Source: Clostridia bacterium (lineage in GTDB: Bacteria; Bacillota; Clostridia; Oscillospirales; CAG-272). Taken from it: 14,244 nt of DNA. The stretch covers positions 1 to 14,244 of the forward strand of contig JAKSPW010000014.1 in assembly GCA_024404435.1 (NCBI GenBank), given 5' to 3'. Position numbers and translations under genes: made by a program. Below are positions 5,982 through 13,696 of this stretch, piece after piece (the stretch's first letter is position 1; every line of letters begins with the position of its first letter). A model generated the notes under the pieces. That model made no database searches and was not told where the DNA came from. It saw only the letters and a list, made by a program, of their open reading frames with translations.

Positions 5982-7193
5982 ATGGAAAAGAAAATCTGGT
6001 TTACAATGTGGAACTACATTGACTTCGAGAACTTCAACCTCGGTATGGTCGAGGACTGGGCGAGATGCGGACTCACCGCGCCCATGGGCCCGAGATTCAA
6101 CTACTACGGCGACTCGCACGAGGATTATCTGAAGATGCTCGATCTGGCAGACAGTCTCGGCATGAAGGTCATCGTTCAGATGAACGAATTATATCTTGAA
6201 AATTATTATGATGGTGCCGAGAAGTACCGTGCGACCGTCAAGGCCGTATACGACGAATTCGGTTCGCATCCCGCATTCTGCGGCTTCTACGTCGGAGAAG
6301 AGCCCGACACTCACTCTAACGAAGCATATTTCGAGGGCGTGAAGATCATCAAGGAGGTCTGCCCCGAAAAGATGGTCTACATAAACCTCGGCTCGGTCGA
6401 AAGAACGGAAAGAATGCTCCTCAAGGGCGAAAAGTCGGTAAGAGACTGGTGCTGCGATTTCACGAGCTACACGGGCACGGACATCATCGGCTACGGCACG
6501 TATTCACAGCTCATGAAAAACGGGATCGGTATCGACGACCACTTCCAGAACATCCACGAGTTCGTTGAGGACGGCAAGAAGGCGGGTGCCGAGATCTGGG
6601 CAACTCTTCTTTCGAGCGCACACTACAATTACAGGATCCCGACGGAGGACGATTTCCGTTGGCAGATCAGCACCGCGGTCGCCTGCGGCTGCAAGGCTGT
6701 AGTCTGGTTCAAGTGGTATGACAAACTCGTACAGTGCGATTACCGCGGAAGCCCGATCGACGAATTCGGTGAGAAATCGGCTCACTTCTACGACCTCGCA
6801 AGAGTACAGAAGAAGTTCAACGTTCACTATGCCGAGCTTTTCGCACGTCTCTCGCACGTCGTGACCTACGGCGTCGGCGTCGGATTCGGCGGATACCTCT
6901 ACTTCCTGCCCGGACTGTCCGACCTCGTCTCAACGGCTCAGTGCCGTTCCGGACTCCTCTCGTTCTTCAAGGATGAGAACGGTGTCGACTACGCAGTCGT
7001 CGTGAACACCCTTCAGGACGAGGCCTGCCCCATCACGCTCACGTTCACGGACAAGGTCAAGCGTGCTGCCAACGTATACTACAACGGCAAGCAGGAGAAC
7101 GAGATCTTCGTGAGAAACGGCAATACCGGAGACGTCTCCACAGGAGAGATCTGGCTTGCTCCCGGTCAGATGGAAGTAATTAAACTCGGCTGA
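5982..7193 (+). CDS. Cytoplasmic TIM-barrel glycoside-hydrolase-like protein
   Basis: A 403-residue protein without signal peptide. Residues 1-290 read as a (beta/alpha)8 barrel of the clan GH-A kind: an N-terminal strand WFTMWNYIDFENFN, LGMKVIVQMNE, then GFYVGEEPDTHS (101-112), where E106/E107 before Pro is the usual position of the acid/base Glu (the xEP motif at the end of strand 4). Later strands include AEIWATLLSS and KAVVWFKWYD. The second catalytic Glu is not obvious. The final about 85 residues form a beta-rich domain (SFFKDENGVDYAVVVNT), as in many glycosidases. The start has AAAGGCGG about ten bases upstream, slightly long. It is followed by the SLH gene after 41 bases with no terminator, so an operon is likely. 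Sugar specificity is unknown, and intracellular oligosaccharide processing is inference. Confidence 0.75.
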   Translation: MEKKIWFTMWNYIDFENFNLGMVEDWARCGLTAPMGPRFNYYGDSHEDYLKMLDLADSLGMKVIVQMNELYLENYYDGAEKYRATVKAVYDEFGSHPAFCGFYVGEEPDTHSNEAYFEGVKIIKEVCPEKMVYINLGSVERTERMLLKGEKSVRDWCCDFTSYTGTDIIGYGTYSQLMKNGIGIDDHFQNIHEFVEDGKKAGAEIWATLLSSAHYNYRIPTEDDFRWQISTAVACGCKAVVWFKWYDKLVQCDYRGSPIDEFGEKSAHFYDLARVQKKFNVHYAELFARLSHVVTYGVGVGFGGYLYFLPGLSDLVSTAQCRSGLLSFFKDENGVDYAVVVNTLQDEACPITLTFTDKVKRAANVYYNGKQENEIFVRNGNTGDVSTGEIWLAPGQMEVIKLG

Positions 7194-7234
7194 AAAAATA
7201 TAATGCCAAACGGCAAAAGGAAAGAAGGACGGAT

Positions 7235-10200
7235 ATGAAAAAAACGATCAGAATTCTCGCTGTCATTTTCGCAATTATTCTCATCATCCCGACAACCGTC
7301 TTCGCAAAAGACGGGGACATACCTTTTGAGTCCTCCAGATTCATCGACGTAAAAGAAAGCTCGTGGTACTACGACGCCGTAATGTACGTCAGCAACGAAG
7401 GACTTATGCTCGGAGTAGATGAAACTCACTTCGCTCCGAAGCAGAACATCACGAGAGCACAGCTCGTGACGATACTGTACAGACTCGCCGGTGTTTCCGA
7501 CGAAGAAGTACAGGCGATGGCGTCGGTATCTGCCGCAAAGTTCACTGACGTCAAGGCAAGCTCGTGGTTCGCGGGCGCTGTCGGCTGGGCAGTGAACGAG
7601 GGCTACGTCGACGGCTATGCGGACGGCACGTTCAAGCCGAACAATCCCGTTAAGAGACAGGAGCTTGCGAAGCTCGTCGTTCTCTTCATCGAAAAGCAGG
7701 GACTGAAATCGACCGCCGAGCCGCTGGTCGATAAATTTGCCGATGCGAAGACGTTCCAGTCGTGGGCTGCAGACTATATCGAACAGCTCAGACTCACCGG
7801 ACTCGTCGGCGGCGACGGCAACGGAAACTTCAATCCGAAGAACTCCGCAACGCGTGCCGAATTCGCTACGATCCTCATGAGATTCCCGAAGGCGGAAGAA
7901 GAGGAAGAAAGAGACAAGATGTTCGGCATAATCGAGAATTTTGCCTCCGAGCATCTTTGCAGCGCGCATCACACGCTCCACATCACGGGCCCGAGAGGCT
8001 CAGAGCTTACTCCCGAATTCGTCAAGGGAATGCTTCTTGATTTCCTCGGCCTCGACCGCGACACATACGAAGCGATCATCAACGAGGAAGAGATAACCGA
8101 CGACATCCAGCCGAGGTATTCGGGCTGCGGCAGCGGAACGGGCGCCGGCTCCGACGACTTCTCACTTCAGATCAGGAACAAGCTGACGGGCGAGGAGACG
8201 GAAGAGATCCACTTCATCATCCGCTTCACCAAGTACGTTATCGAAACGGAAGACGGCGAATACCTGACGTATCCCGGATTCCCGTTCTGCCAGGATGAAG
8301 AGACGATGTACGACAAGATGAGAAACGTCGACTCCATCCTCGACGACGAGAACAGGATCGTATTCACGTTCCAGACGAGATCCTCCGTAACTCCCGAGGC
8401 TATCTCCGATCAGATCCTTGCAAAGATCGGACTCCCGAGAGGAATTTACAAGGCAGAGATCAAGGACGTTGACGAGTTCATGGCTGCGATCGCAGGCGAA
8501 GGCTCGGCATACGCCGGCAACGGCCATAACATGAAGAATATCGGAGAAGAGAAGATCTCCTTCCGTATCGAAAACCTCCTCAAGGCGGCTTTCTATGAAT
8601 CCACCAAGCCCAATTCCGATCCCGAAAAGACCCGTGACCTCACCGACTGGTCGGATGAGTACGAGATCGTCATGATCAAGGACCTCACGGACTATGAGTG
8701 CAGCCGGAACCAGCAGAGCGGCACGGGCTTCGTATACGACGGTGAGGCTCTTACCGACGCCGATGCTTTCGCGGCATGGCTGAAGGAAAAGACGATCGGC
8801 GACGAAGGCTTCTTCGACGTATTCGAAGTCGGAACAAGCTTCGACGACATCAAAAAGGCAGCTGAAGAATGCAGCGAAGTCGACGTTGAAGTCACTGTGG
8901 GACATACACCGGGCGCCACCGAAAACGGCGGACTTCCGGACGTATCGAAGACCTACAACTGGACAGTCAACTTCGTTCCGGTGATCGACTACACGACGAA
9001 AGACTACGGCACGGCTCCGCAGATCAAGATCGACCTCAAGCACGTTGACAGCGTCACCGTTGACGGTGTCATCGACGAGGGCGAGTACTACAAGGTCGAG
9101 ACGGAGAACCTCTTTACAGTAGAAAAGCCGAGCAGCGCAGATTATAAGACAGACGTAACGTATTACGTCTCACACTCGAACGACAGAGTCAACTTCGCAG
9201 CAGAAGTAACAGCTCCCAAGTTTGAACAGCACATCACTTTTGACGGCGGAAGAGCAGTCGGCGACGACTCCATCATCAACGGTACTTCGTTCGTTCTCAC
9301 CACGCTCGTTCCGAACGGAAAGAACGTTAACAAGAGGGGCGCATACGACACGCTCGTCTACTACGCGATCTCAAGGTCGACAGACGACGGCTCCTACAAT
9401 GAAGGAACGTACTCGGGACAGATCGGCGAGCGCTGCGGCCTTTCAGAGCTCAATCCCGTTGAAGGCGTTGATTACGCGATCAGCTATTCCAACGGCAAGG
9501 CCGTCGTCGAGTGGTCCGTCCCGATGAATTATTTCAAGGCGGCGGATGCAACGCTTGCAAGCGACTCCGAGATCTACCTCACGTTCGCAGTCCTGAACGG
9601 CAAGGGCATAAGTGAAGGTCAGGACTACATATACGGCAAGGGCCTCGGCCAGATGGTACCGTTTGCAAAGGCAACCGATATGATCTATCCCGCCATCCTC
9701 GTTCTGAAGGACTACACGGCACCCGCAGGACCGGAAAAGGATGCAATGCTCGACGAAATGATCGAGAACCTCACCGACTACACTGTAGTTGATGATGCTA
9801 ACAGAATCAGCGTCCAGCTCCCCGGCGGCTCATACTTCAACTACGATAACATCGTTCTTGCAATTATGAAGCAGCTCCCGCTCGACCCCGCTAAGTATGA
9901 ACTTATCCTCGACAGCGAGGCTCTCCTCGGAAAAGAAGATAACTTCAAGGGCGAAGGCAACGGCAACAGCGTTATGGACTGGGCAGACCTCTCTCTCAAG
10001 AATCTTGAGACAGGTTACGTAACAGATCCCGTAACGTACGAAGTCAAGGTCAAGAAGAACCTCGAAGGCGAAATCGGACCTGACAACTTTGAGGAAACAC
10101 ATAAGCCGACAGACCCGATGCACGACGCAGTCGAGAACTTCAACGACATGTATGCATGCTCTGCACACAACTCAGTTGACATCACCGGTCCTATGGGCTC

Positions 10201-12619
10201 GGGCCTCACACCCAAGTTCGTAAACGACGTTCTCCTCGACCTCATGGGACTCGACCACGAGAACTACAAGGTCAACTTCGACGAGTCGATCATCACCGAT
10301 GAGGTCCAGCCGAACTATGCCGGTGTCGGCAACGGTACGGGCTGCGGCACGGACCGTTTCGTGTTCTCCGTAACGAACACGTCGACCGGTGAGACGACCG
10401 ACGAGACTACGGTCAACCACCTCGGATTCACGAAGTGCTATGACGAGACCGAAGACGGATACGTTCCGTACCCCGGATTCGTTCACTGCCACGACGCAGA
10501 CCCGATGTACAACGTGATAGATGACGTTGAATCCATCCTGAACGCAGATCAGAAGATCGAATTCACGTTCCAGACGAGATCGTCCGTAACACCGAAGGCC
10601 ATCTCCGATCAGCTTCTTGCAAAGCTCGGACTTCCCGTCGGTATTTATAAGATCGAGATCAATGACGTTGACAACTTCATGCAGGCGATCGCAGGCGAGA
10701 GCTCGGCATACGCCGGCAACGGCCACAACATGAAGAACGACGGAGAAGCGAAGATCTCCTTCCGCATTGAGAACCTTCTCAAGGCCCGCTTCTATGAATC
10801 CACCAAGTCGAATTACGATCCCGCAAGGGACCGCGACCTCACGGACTGGTCTGCCGAGTATGACATCGTCATGATCAAGGACCTCACGGACTATGAGCTC
10901 GCCACCGTTCAGGCGGACGGAACTGAGTTTTCCTGCTTTGGCGACGATCTGACCGACGCTGATGCTTTCGCGGCATGGCTGAAGGAAAACACCGTCGGCG
11001 ACGCCGGTTTCTTCGACGTATTTGAAGTCGCAACAAGCTTCGATGACATAAAAAAAGCAGCTGCCGATAATGCTCAGATCGACGTGACCGTCACAGTCGG
11101 ACACACCGCAGCGGCTACCGAGAACGGCGGACTTCCGGACGTTTCGGCATCGCGCACCTTTTCCGTTAAGTTTGAGGAAAAGCCTCCGTACAGCCCTGAC
11201 GACCCGGTAGTCTACAACATGGGCACGCAGCACGTCGACGAAGCGACGGGACTCAAGGTCTCGCCCGTAATGGAGGTTTCCCACTGGGTAGACGACGGAC
11301 TCGCAGATCACGGTGACCACGAAACCCGTATCGGCCGCACGAACAGCGGAACGTACATGGCAGTCGTGACCGGCGGCCACTACACCGAAGGCAAGGAACA
11401 GAGCGACTATTACCGCTGGGAGGAAGCAGCGATCATCAAGGTCACGGCTGACGGCGTGAAGACGCTCCACACCTTTGAATTCCCCTATACGTCGGCTGCC
11501 AACCCGAACGTCATCATCGCCGACGACAGCACAGTCTACGTCACGGTGCTCGCAGACGATAAGCCCGCTTACATGCAGGGCATCGAGGAGACGGCTACCG
11601 TCACATACGAGGGCGTATGGATGCAGGTCTTCACGATCGACACCGCGACCGACACAGTAACGGCTTCTCCGATATCGAGACAGCCTTACGAATTCATCAG
11701 AGTCCACGGATACGGCTACACGCAGCCCTTCTATGACGAAAAGGCAGGCAAGATCTATGCGATCTATCCCGGCGGAGAAGAGCCCGGATACACGGAATTC
11801 TTCACCTATGACATAGAAAAGGGCGAATGGCTCGAAGGCGGCGTCACGAGAATATTCCCGCAGGGCCGCACGAACTATCAGAACGTTTACTCCGACGGCA
11901 ACGGCGGCATCGTCTTTGTCTGCGGCAGAGGCGGACAGTACGGCACGATCGAGTCGATCGAGGGTGCGAACTTCAACACGAATCCCGAGGGATACACGCT
12001 TGACAAGTGCGTCGTCATCCACGTTCCGGACCTCACGGACACGGATTATGACGCATACGAGTTCTATGACACTCTGCCCCCGGATTACTCCTTCAACGCC
12101 AAGGGATTCTCCAAGATCTACTCCACGTCCCACTTCAAGGGCGGCTGCACGTATCTCGACACAGAGGGAAGGATACACATCTTCTTCAAGCAGAGCGCTG
12201 GCGGCAAGATCAAGACCTATCACTACGTATTCGATAAGAACCTGAATATCGTCAAGGGCGAGCAGTTCCAGTTCCCCACGACAAGCCAGCAGTACAGTCT
12301 CAACCTCCTGCAGAACACGGACGGTGTCTACTACCTGCTCGCGTCGAATATGTCCCCGAACTCCACGGACGGAAGAACGCTTAAGCTTGAGATCTGGACG
12401 AGCACCGACGGACTGAACTTCACGCGCACGGTAGAGCCCTTCGAGATCCTTGACAAGGACGGAAATACGTTTGCACCCGACAACTTCATGATCGCGAACG
12501 TCAGAAGCAGATCGATCGTTGACAACAACGTCCCCGTTCTCTTCTCGATCAACGGTACGTACTATTACTTCGCCATCGAGCTTCCGCACGCTGATGCGGA
12601 CTCTCTTCAACAGGGCTGA
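7235..12619 (+). CDS. Giant SLH-anchored surface protein with duplicated novel repeat modules, CBM9-like region and beta-propeller-like C-terminus
   Basis: A 1794-residue exported protein. Signal peptide 1-24 (cleavage after VFA). Three SLH domains follow (about 31-86, 98-154, 165-213), with TRAQ at 73-76, VKRQ at 139-142 and TRAE at 206-209. SLH trimers bind pyruvylated secondary cell-wall polymers, so it should coat the cell. Then come modules a1 (239-314), b1 (366-449), c1 (483-582); a region with a CBM9/DOMON-like pattern (599-827: VDGVIDEGEYYK, later VEWSVP); module d (843-943); a duplicate set a2 (972-1047), b2 (1099-1182), c2 (1216-1315); and a beta-strand-rich, propeller-like region (about 1330-1788) with repeated Gly-rich strands. 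AAGGA at 7225 supports the ATG. Its stop may come from a frameshift, because a further module follows at once in another frame. Binding of polysaccharide or another surface ligand is inference. Confidence 0.92.
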   Translation: MKKTIRILAVIFAIILIIPTTVFAKDGDIPFESSRFIDVKESSWYYDAVMYVSNEGLMLGVDETHFAPKQNITRAQLVTILYRLAGVSDEEVQAMASVSAAKFTDVKASSWFAGAVGWAVNEGYVDGYADGTFKPNNPVKRQELAKLVVLFIEKQGLKSTAEPLVDKFADAKTFQSWAADYIEQLRLTGLVGGDGNGNFNPKNSATRAEFATILMRFPKAEEEEERDKMFGIIENFASEHLCSAHHTLHITGPRGSELTPEFVKGMLLDFLGLDRDTYEAIINEEEITDDIQPRYSGCGSGTGAGSDDFSLQIRNKLTGEETEEIHFIIRFTKYVIETEDGEYLTYPGFPFCQDEETMYDKMRNVDSILDDENRIVFTFQTRSSVTPEAISDQILAKIGLPRGIYKAEIKDVDEFMAAIAGEGSAYAGNGHNMKNIGEEKISFRIENLLKAAFYESTKPNSDPEKTRDLTDWSDEYEIVMIKDLTDYECSRNQQSGTGFVYDGEALTDADAFAAWLKEKTIGDEGFFDVFEVGTSFDDIKKAAEECSEVDVEVTVGHTPGATENGGLPDVSKTYNWTVNFVPVIDYTTKDYGTAPQIKIDLKHVDSVTVDGVIDEGEYYKVETENLFTVEKPSSADYKTDVTYYVSHSNDRVNFAAEVTAPKFEQHITFDGGRAVGDDSIINGTSFVLTTLVPNGKNVNKRGAYDTLVYYAISRSTDDGSYNEGTYSGQIGERCGLSELNPVEGVDYAISYSNGKAVVEWSVPMNYFKAADATLASDSEIYLTFAVLNGKGISEGQDYIYGKGLGQMVPFAKATDMIYPAILVLKDYTAPAGPEKDAMLDEMIENLTDYTVVDDANRISVQLPGGSYFNYDNIVLAIMKQLPLDPAKYELILDSEALLGKEDNFKGEGNGNSVMDWADLSLKNLETGYVTDPVTYEVKVKKNLEGEIGPDNFEETHKPTDPMHDAVENFNDMYACSAHNSVDITGPMGSGLTPKFVNDVLLDLMGLDHENYKVNFDESIITDEVQPNYAGVGNGTGCGTDRFVFSVTNTSTGETTDETTVNHLGFTKCYDETEDGYVPYPGFVHCHDADPMYNVIDDVESILNADQKIEFTFQTRSSVTPKAISDQLLAKLGLPVGIYKIEINDVDNFMQAIAGESSAYAGNGHNMKNDGEAKISFRIENLLKARFYESTKSNYDPARDRDLTDWSAEYDIVMIKDLTDYELATVQADGTEFSCFGDDLTDADAFAAWLKENTVGDAGFFDVFEVATSFDDIKKAAADNAQIDVTVTVGHTAAATENGGLPDVSASRTFSVKFEEKPPYSPDDPVVYNMGTQHVDEATGLKVSPVMEVSHWVDDGLADHGDHETRIGRTNSGTYMAVVTGGHYTEGKEQSDYYRWEEAAIIKVTADGVKTLHTFEFPYTSAANPNVIIADDSTVYVTVLADDKPAYMQGIEETATVTYEGVWMQVFTIDTATDTVTASPISRQPYEFIRVHGYGYTQPFYDEKAGKIYAIYPGGEEPGYTEFFTYDIEKGEWLEGGVTRIFPQGRTNYQNVYSDGNGGIVFVCGRGGQYGTIESIEGANFNTNPEGYTLDKCVVIHVPDLTDTDYDAYEFYDTLPPDYSFNAKGFSKIYSTSHFKGGCTYLDTEGRIHIFFKQSAGGKIKTYHYVFDKNLNIVKGEQFQFPTTSQQYSLNLLQNTDGVYYLLASNMSPNSTDGRTLKLEIWTSTDGLNFTRTVEPFEILDKDGNTFAPDNFMIANVRSRSIVDNNVPVLFSINGTYYYFAIELPHADADSLQQG
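7949..8980 (+). repeat. Internal duplication, copy 1 (modules a1-b1-c1)
   Basis: This 1032-base coding segment is repeated at 10148-11179 with a constant offset of 2199 bases (733 codons) and no net indel at any anchor point I checked. The anchors were the Cys at 7958, ATTCACGTTCCAGACGAGAT at 8362, GCTCGGCATACGCCGGCAA at 8502, GATGCTTTCGCGGCATGGCT at 8762 and GACTTCCGGA at 8931. Stretches of 19 or more identical bases show a fairly recent duplication or ongoing gene conversion, while the first about 380 bases have diverged more. Confidence 0.92.
10148..11179 (+). repeat. Internal duplication, copy 2 (modules a2-b2-c2)
   Basis: The second copy of the 1032-base unit, in frame with the first. 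Conserved blocks at protein level include TFQTRSSVTP, SAYAGNGHNMKN, KISFRIENLLKA, FYESTK, DLTDYE, DADAFAAWLKE and ATENGGLPDVS. Separation from copy 1 by the CBM9-like region and module d means it is not a simple tandem repeat. Confidence 0.92.
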
Positions 12620-12896
12620 TATTCCCGAGGACGGCACGGTTCTGAGAGCTGAAGGGATCTTTACGCCTGACGGCTTCCGCGAAGCCGTCATGGCGAACTT
12701 CGGCACGGCTGACGTTGAAGTTCTGAATATGAGCGAGCTCTGCGGCATATACTCTTCATTGCACGTCGGCGAAAAGCGGACGGCGAAGATGACGGTCGCC
12801 TTCATGGGCGGACTCATCAGAAAGACCTACGACGTCGTCATCGGAAAGCCGATAGAACTGACCGACCCGATAGAATCGGAAATAGTAATAAAGTGA
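12594..12896 (+). CDS. Out-of-frame C-terminal module of the SLH protein, or small overlapping gene
   Basis: From this ATG a 100-residue reading frame continues past the stop codon of the SLH protein, one base out of its frame. I see no Shine-Dalgarno before the ATG. The sequence looks like another copy of the SLH protein's repeat module: FTPDGFREAVMANFG parallels VTPEAISDQILAKIG, followed by VEVLNMSEL in place of YKAEIKDVDEF, and a final strand pair. Removing one G from GGG at 12613-12615 would fuse the frames as ...SLQQADIPEDG... This suggests either a real frameshift that truncates the protein, a sequencing or assembly error, or programmed frameshifting. The frame ends in TGA one base before the next gene's ATG, which implies it is translated. 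A separate gene remains possible. Confidence 0.55.
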   Translation: MRTLFNRADIPEDGTVLRAEGIFTPDGFREAVMANFGTADVEVLNMSELCGIYSSLHVGEKRTAKMTVAFMGGLIRKTYDVVIGKPIELTDPIESEIVIK

Positions 12897-12897
12897 C

Positions 12898-13095
12898 ATG
12901 AAAGAAAAAAAGATCTGCGGCGTGTGCGAGGACTGCGAGTACTTCGACTATCCCATCGACGACGAGATAGGAGACAAGATCTGCTGCGCGGAGATGGACG
13001 AGGACGAACTCGTAAAGTTCCTGACCGACCGCTCGGCGGGATGCCCGTTTTTCAAGCCTTACGACGAATACAAGCTCGTCGCAAAACAAAACTGA
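12898..13095 (+). CDS. Small Cys-rich protein, DUF6472-like
   Basis: A 65-residue acidic protein with six cysteines: C7, C10 and C13 in ICGVCEDCEYF, C29/C30, and C49 in GCPFF. It ends in DEYKLVAKQN. The arrangement (N-terminal CxxC-type cluster, MDEDELVKFL, CPFF and a DEYxxVxKQN tail) agrees with my memory of the small clostridial DUF6472 family, whose function is unknown; metal binding is a reasonable guess. The ATG follows the previous stop by one base (TGACATG), and no clear ribosome binding site is present, so translation is probably coupled to the preceding reading frame. Start choice is confident because the family-like N-terminal cysteines lie right after it. Confidence 0.78.
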   Translation: MKEKKICGVCEDCEYFDYPIDDEIGDKICCAEMDEDELVKFLTDRSAGCPFFKPYDEYKLVAKQN

Positions 13096-13102
13096 CGATC
13101 CC

Positions 13103-13131
13103 TTGACAAAAAAACATAATTGCAGTACAAT
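13103..13131 (+). promoter_or_regulatory. Sigma-A promoter of the DUF1292 gene
   Basis: A perfect TTGACA (13103-13108) and TACAAT (13126-13131) are separated by 17 bases, immediately downstream of the DUF6472-like gene. The leader to the ATG at 13165 is about 27 bases. It may also supply transcripts for the 6S-like RNA downstream. Confidence 0.9.
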
Positions 13132-13164
13132 AAACGGGACATAATATCAGAAAGGCAGAATAAT

Positions 13165-13461
13165 ATGGATAACAACGAAACCTTTGATCCCGAGATCTAC
13201 ACTCTGACAGACGAAGAAGGCAACGAGCTGAACTTTGCTCTTATCGGCTCTCTCGAGCACGAGGGCGCAGAGTACAAGGCACTCGTCCCCGTAGACGAAA
13301 ACGGCGAGGAGACGAGCGAGGAGTACGTCATTCTCAAATGCGGAGTCGATGAAAACGGAGAAGCAGTCCTTGAGACTATCGAGGACGACGAGGAGTTCGA
13401 CACGGTAGCGGACATCTTCGACGACGAGTTCGCAGATATTTTCTACGACGACGAAAACTGA
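13165..13461 (+). CDS. DUF1292 family protein
   Basis: A 98-residue, very acidic cytoplasmic protein. The pattern IYTLTDEEGNELNFALIG, then YKALVPV, a second strand pair YVILKCGVDENGEAVLETI and an acidic DDEEFDTVADIFDDEFADI tail is typical of DUF1292 proteins, which are widespread in Bacillota and have no established function. The ATG is supported by AAAGG nine bases upstream; the frame is open back to about 13120, but that part overlaps the promoter and is unlikely to be coding. It is transcribed from its own promoter and followed within ten bases by the structured RNA. Confidence 0.9.
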   Translation: MDNNETFDPEIYTLTDEEGNELNFALIGSLEHEGAEYKALVPVDENGEETSEEYVILKCGVDENGEAVLETIEDDEEFDTVADIFDDEFADIFYDDEN

Positions 13462-13467
13462 GTGAAA

Positions 13468-13678
13468 ACCGCCCTGCGGTGTTCGAGTAAACAGCGATAA
13501 AAACCCACAAAGAGTAAAAAGGAGCCCGGACTTCGCCCGTGAGGATGCAGACCTCCCTTCACCGCTGCAGCACAGTCTCCGCGGAAAAAGGACGTTGGGA
13601 GCACGAACCGGACGAGAGGGCACCATCCTTGCATTAGCAGGGTTTCTTCTCGCTTGAATCGGCATTGCGGGGCATCAT
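13468..13678 (+). ncRNA. ssrS: Candidate 6S RNA
   Basis: A non-coding 210-base stretch able to form the long, interrupted rod expected of 6S RNA, which binds sigma-A RNA polymerase through a central bubble. Seen directly: GCCCTGCGGTGTT (13471-13483) pairs with GGCATTGCGGGGC (13661-13673) over 13 contiguous base pairs including G-U pairs. Moving inward, AGCGA (13493-13497) pairs with TCGCT (13650-13654), and AAACCC (13501-13506) with GGGTTT (13640-13645). The wobble pairs exist only when the plus strand is read as RNA, fixing the strand. The terminal GCGGTGTTCG resembles the conserved 5' part of known 6S RNAs. Ends are approximate; it may be processed from the DUF1292 transcript. A weak T-rich stretch follows, not a clear terminator. 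Confidence 0.75.
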
Positions 13679-13696
13679 TCTTTATTGAGGAAAACA

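Noticed and set aside
7199..7204. TATAAT just before the SLH gene as a separate promoter
   Set aside because: The bases at the -35 position (GTAATT) are poor, so only a -10 match in an AT-rich gap remains.
7166..7981. A 271-codon minus-strand open frame covering the start of the SLH gene
   Set aside because: It overlaps a signal peptide and SLH domains on the plus strand and shows no independent start signals.
10172..12817. An 881-codon open frame on the minus strand opposite the SLH gene
   Set aside because: It runs antisense to a clearly coding gene, has no ribosome binding site or domain pattern, and its openness follows from codon bias in the sense frame. The repeats in it mirror those of the sense gene.
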